The translations under genes were made by a program, and so were the position numbers. A DNA stretch of 64,000 nt from Centrapalus pauciflorus (Eukaryota; Streptophyta; Magnoliopsida; Asterales; Asteraceae), in the NCBI GenBank assembly GCA_020465985.1, contig JAANYP010004635.1, positions 272,816 through 336,815 of the forward strand. Reading direction: 5' to 3'. The notes under the pieces are model-generated. The model saw nothing but the letters and a program-made list of their open reading frames with translations. It was not told the origin of the DNA and did not search any database. Each line of letters begins with the position of its first letter. Position 1 is the first letter of the stretch. Of the stretch, positions 61,111 to 64,000 are shown piece after piece.

Positions 61111-61521
61111 ATCTAAAATTTTATTAGATATATATGAGATTTTGCTAAAGTTAGTAGGATAATAAATTAAAATTTAAGATAAATAGTAATTGCATAAAAA
61201 TACAAAATTAAATTAACAAAACATAATAAATAACAAATTAACAAATAATGAAAACACAAACATAAAAAATCAATTTAATACGTAATAAAAAATTGAGTTA
61301 ATAATACTATTAATAAATATTTGTAATTTTATTTCATAATGTTTATAAAAATTAAATACATTAATAAATTAAATATATACTTGCTTTGAATTAAACTACA
61401 CAAGTGTGTATAAAAATAAACCGACATCCAATTAAATATATTTTTATCGTAGCATTATTTAACTAAAACATAAAATTTTGTGATTGCACATCACCTGAGC
61501 AACGCACGAATATACAACTAG
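61111..61521 (+). mobile_element. possible decayed Helitron
   Basis: GAGCAACGCACGAATATACAA then CTAG|T at 61518-61521 resembles a Helitron 3' end. A start near TCTAAAATTTTATTAGAT (61111) is tentative. Confidence 0.3.
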
Positions 61522-61544
61522 TTATTCGAGACGGGAAAACCTAA

Positions 61545-61710
61545 AAATTTTATTAACTTAAATTTTCAAATCTAAGTTTGTTAATTTAAAGATAAATATT
61601 ATAAATTATTTAATTAAATCTCGAATTTATTTCTTCTATGTAATACTAAGTGGACCTAATTGGTAATTACACTTATATAAAATTAACCCTTAATGTTTTA
61701 GCCCATTTAA
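61545..61710 (-). repeat. dispersed repeat, copy C (inverted, partial)
   Basis: The minus strand reads GGGCTAAAACATTAAGGGTTAA and GTAATTACCAATTAGGTCC, matching copies A and B. Confidence 0.55.
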
Positions 61711-62724
61711 AATTAGGTAAATAACAAAAATAATAACAATTTTGTCATTTTTATCATTAATAATAATAATATTTATTTTTTTTATCATTATTAATATTAA
61801 CTTTTGTATTTTTTTATCATTTATATTTAAAAAGTTTATTATTTTATTAATAATAGTAACTGGTGATATGCAAACTTCCAGCCGCAGGCCAAAATCAAGT
61901 CGATGAGTCTTTTTAACCCTCCAAACTTTCAATTTCCTCCATTAAATCCCTAATTTCCTAATATTTTTGCTTAACTCAATATTCCAAAAAATCTTGGAAA
62001 GAACATGATTGGTTCCAAATCTTGCTTTAAACATCCATATATAATCAAATCATGTTTATAAACACATTAGTATTGATTGTTTTTAATATATATTCCGGCT
62101 TTTAAAAGTGAACCCACCAATAACTCATTTGAATGTTCATTAGTGGTGTTTATAAAAATAAAGAAAGATGATGATGATTTTTTATTCATTAATAGATTAT
62201 AATCTTAATAGAATGTTCATTCCAAAATATGAATGAAATTATTAGATTATAGGATTGAAAATTTAAGATCATACCTCAAAGAAATAAGGATGAATAATGA
62301 AAGATGAATGTTGATGTAGGTGATGAACAAGGATGTTGATGGCAAATGGTAGTAATAGTAGTGAAGATACTAGTTTTTCAAAATTAGTTTAATCTTAAAT
62401 AAAAAAGATAAAAGATGATAGTAGCTTTTTAATAAGGATATTAGGAATGACGACAGAAAAAGAAAATAAAGACAAATTGGGTCAACTCTCAAATTGTAAA
62501 GCATCTCTTTCACCATCAAAGTCAAATTTTTAATATGATTTGAGTTTAGATTATTATTATGATTTGATTTGAATTTAAAATTAGATTTGACAAATTATGT
62601 GGCAAATTGTGAACCCAACAAGTGGCTAATTAAAGGATAATGCGACAAGTTGCACTTTGTTACTCTTTCTCTACCGCAAATTGTGGCAAATTGTGAACAC
62701 GACAAATTTCGGCTTGTTCTTCAA
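61711..62724. other. no recognisable feature
   Basis: AT-rich sequence without supported content. Confidence 0.4.
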
Positions 62725-63236
62725 CAGGGGCGGACTTAGTATATACGGATGGGTGTCACTCGACACCGATAATTTTCAAAATACCGAGTTATATATGTAT
62801 CAAAAATCCGAGTGACCTAATATTTTTTTTGGGTGACACCTACAAAAAATTTATACAATTATAATATACATATCTAATTTATATTTGTTGTTTTTATTAC
62901 TGAGTTTTAATCAAAAAACATTTTTAGAAAAGCCTAAAAAAATATAAAAACAATATTAAAGAATCAGTTAAGGGAATTAAGTTAGCACAAAAGTTTTTAG
63001 AAAAGCCCAAAAAGACTACCCATACATGATGAGTGAATGATCTTTGAAACCCCTAAATCATCAATTTCGGTCTACTGCTCACCTTCAAATTCTGCTCACA
63101 AGTCACAACTCACCGCCTCACCTTCAACTATAGTCTTATGGTCACCAACTTCGGCGACAAGGCGGCGACTCCACCCTCTGCTGGTGACTCCACCTGCCGC
63201 TGGCCATCTGCCTCCAGCCCTCCGCTTGCCTATCTA

Positions 63237-63238
<2 letters not shown>

Positions 63239-63275
<37 letters not shown>
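63239..63275. repeat. (CT)n tract
   Basis: About eighteen CT units in the presumed leader of the transposase transcript. Confidence 0.95.
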
Positions 63276-63278
<3 letters not shown>

Positions 63279-63508
63279 CTATCTTTCTTTCTCTCTATTG
63301 TTTTATGTCTAAGTATAAATGTATAATAATTTGTTGTTTGTTAACTTGTTTAGTGGCTAAACATTTTTATACTTAAAGTCTTTAATAGTTTAATTAATTA
63401 ATTTACTGAAATATAATTATATAAAGTATAAATGTTAGTGTTTATTTTTCAAGTTTTCTTGATCAATTGTTAAACTTATTTGTTAATTCTTTAAAAAAAA
63501 TTACGTTA

Positions 63509-63720
63509 ATGGACAAATTTTTGAAAAGAAAGTTCCAATCATCTCCCGGATCCAGATCTTAAAGCGATAACAAATTGCTCCAAATCAAATACTCCCGGTA
63601 GAAATAGATTTGAAAGATCTTCCTTGGGATCCATCAAAACGAAAACCAATTCCAACTTATCACCCTAATAAAAAAGACGAAATTAGAATAAAATATTGGA
63701 TTAGGGGACCATGTCAACAG
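63509..63720 (+). pseudogene. hAT transposase (TTF/zf-MYM type), damaged first exon
   Basis: ATG 63509 opens MDKFLKRKFQSSPGSRS and then stops at TAA 63560-63562. About 40 bp further on, another frame carries IDLKDLPWDPSKRKPIPTYH and, up to the exon end, DEIRIKYWIRGPCQQ, closing at CAG|GTTTGT (63720/63721), a plausible splice donor. The LPWDP...YHPN...IRGPCQ pattern is that of the start of plant TTF-domain hAT transposases. The frame change and stops mean this copy does not encode a full N-terminus, unless splicing removes the middle. Catalytic domain and dimerisation region would lie to the right of the window. Confidence 0.6.
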
Positions 63721-64000
63721 GTTTGTTTGTTTGTTTGATTCGCTATACGATATAGTTAAATCAAAAATTTTTGGCGAGTTTCAATCGTTGCTTCTACATT
63801 TTGTTCCAAGATGAGTAGTTGAGCATACACATGTTTTTGTCTTTCGGATTCAAGGTTGATTTATGATTTTTTTTATTTCGTGTTTTGTTTAGGTTTTAAA
63901 AAAAGTGTAATTTTTGTTAAAGGGTGTTTTGGTCATTTGAATAAAACGTAATAATGAATATGAATTCAATTTTGGCTAACCAAACATGATTTCTATAGAA

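Larger units (their letters stand above)
62725..64000 (+). mobile_element. 5' part of a hAT-type transposon, runs off the window
   Basis: CAGGGGCGGACTTAG at 62725 is a CAGGGGCGGA-type hAT end. Subterminal repeats of ACCGAG/CCGAGTGAC and GGTGACACC follow, then a CT-rich leader and a transposase first exon at 63509. The other end must lie beyond 64000. Confidence 0.55.

Noticed and set aside
63037..63312. 91-codon frame ending in a serine-leucine run
   Set aside because: Ends in the (CT)n tract; more likely leader of the hAT transcript.

Overview
The window is non-coding, transposon-dense plant DNA. It is very AT-rich, and I found no host gene with a convincing intact reading frame. A SIRE/Maximus-type Ty1/copia element with an extra 3' reading frame, chromovirus-like and Athila-like LTRs, plant SINEs, Helitrons and many MITEs point to a eudicot. 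The extra copia frame is of a kind I associate with Asteraceae (lettuce or sunflower group), but that placement is an inference and not secure.

Layout. 1-7170: a chain of short foldback elements separated by long (AT)n tracts, then nested Tourist-like MITEs. 7695-20963: a minus-strand Helitron of about 0.65 kb, split by a 10.7-kb copia retrotransposon (7711-18450, TCCAT target duplication, 663-bp LTRs differing at 5 sites) and by a chromovirus-like solo LTR (18638-20512, TTTTT duplication). 20964-27408: decayed Helitron, foldback and SINE copies and two further LTR-type sequences, each carrying an array of short palindromes. 27409-38100: Mutator-like foldbacks with 9-10-bp duplications, a Helitron, Tourist-like MITEs and a family starting GGGTTTATTATG. 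38100-50081: dispersed repeats, SINEs, a 1.76-kb palindromic Mutator-like element and two more clusters of the (AT)n-bounded foldbacks. 50082-57814: a tandem array interrupted by a foldback, a hAT MITE with an 8-bp duplication, a long inverted repeat made of spliced-gene fragments, a Helitron, a 738-bp-period tandem duplication and a second hAT MITE. 57815-64000: a GC-rich repeat, a Tourist-like MITE with an insertion, and at the right edge what looks like the 5' end of a larger hAT transposon with the first exon of a TTF/zf-MYM-type transposase.

The only substantial coding content is the copia element: gag, a nucleocapsid/linker region, protease-integrase, reverse transcriptase-RNase H and a separate 3' frame. 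Every segment is broken by a frame change or an in-frame stop although the LTRs are about 99.2% identical, so it is a young but disabled copy. The best candidate for something undescribed is the set of foldback families whose ends share GGTTC...GAACC and lie in (AT)n tracts, chained end to end in three places. The Micron elements of rice, which sit in (TA)n, are the nearest precedent I know.
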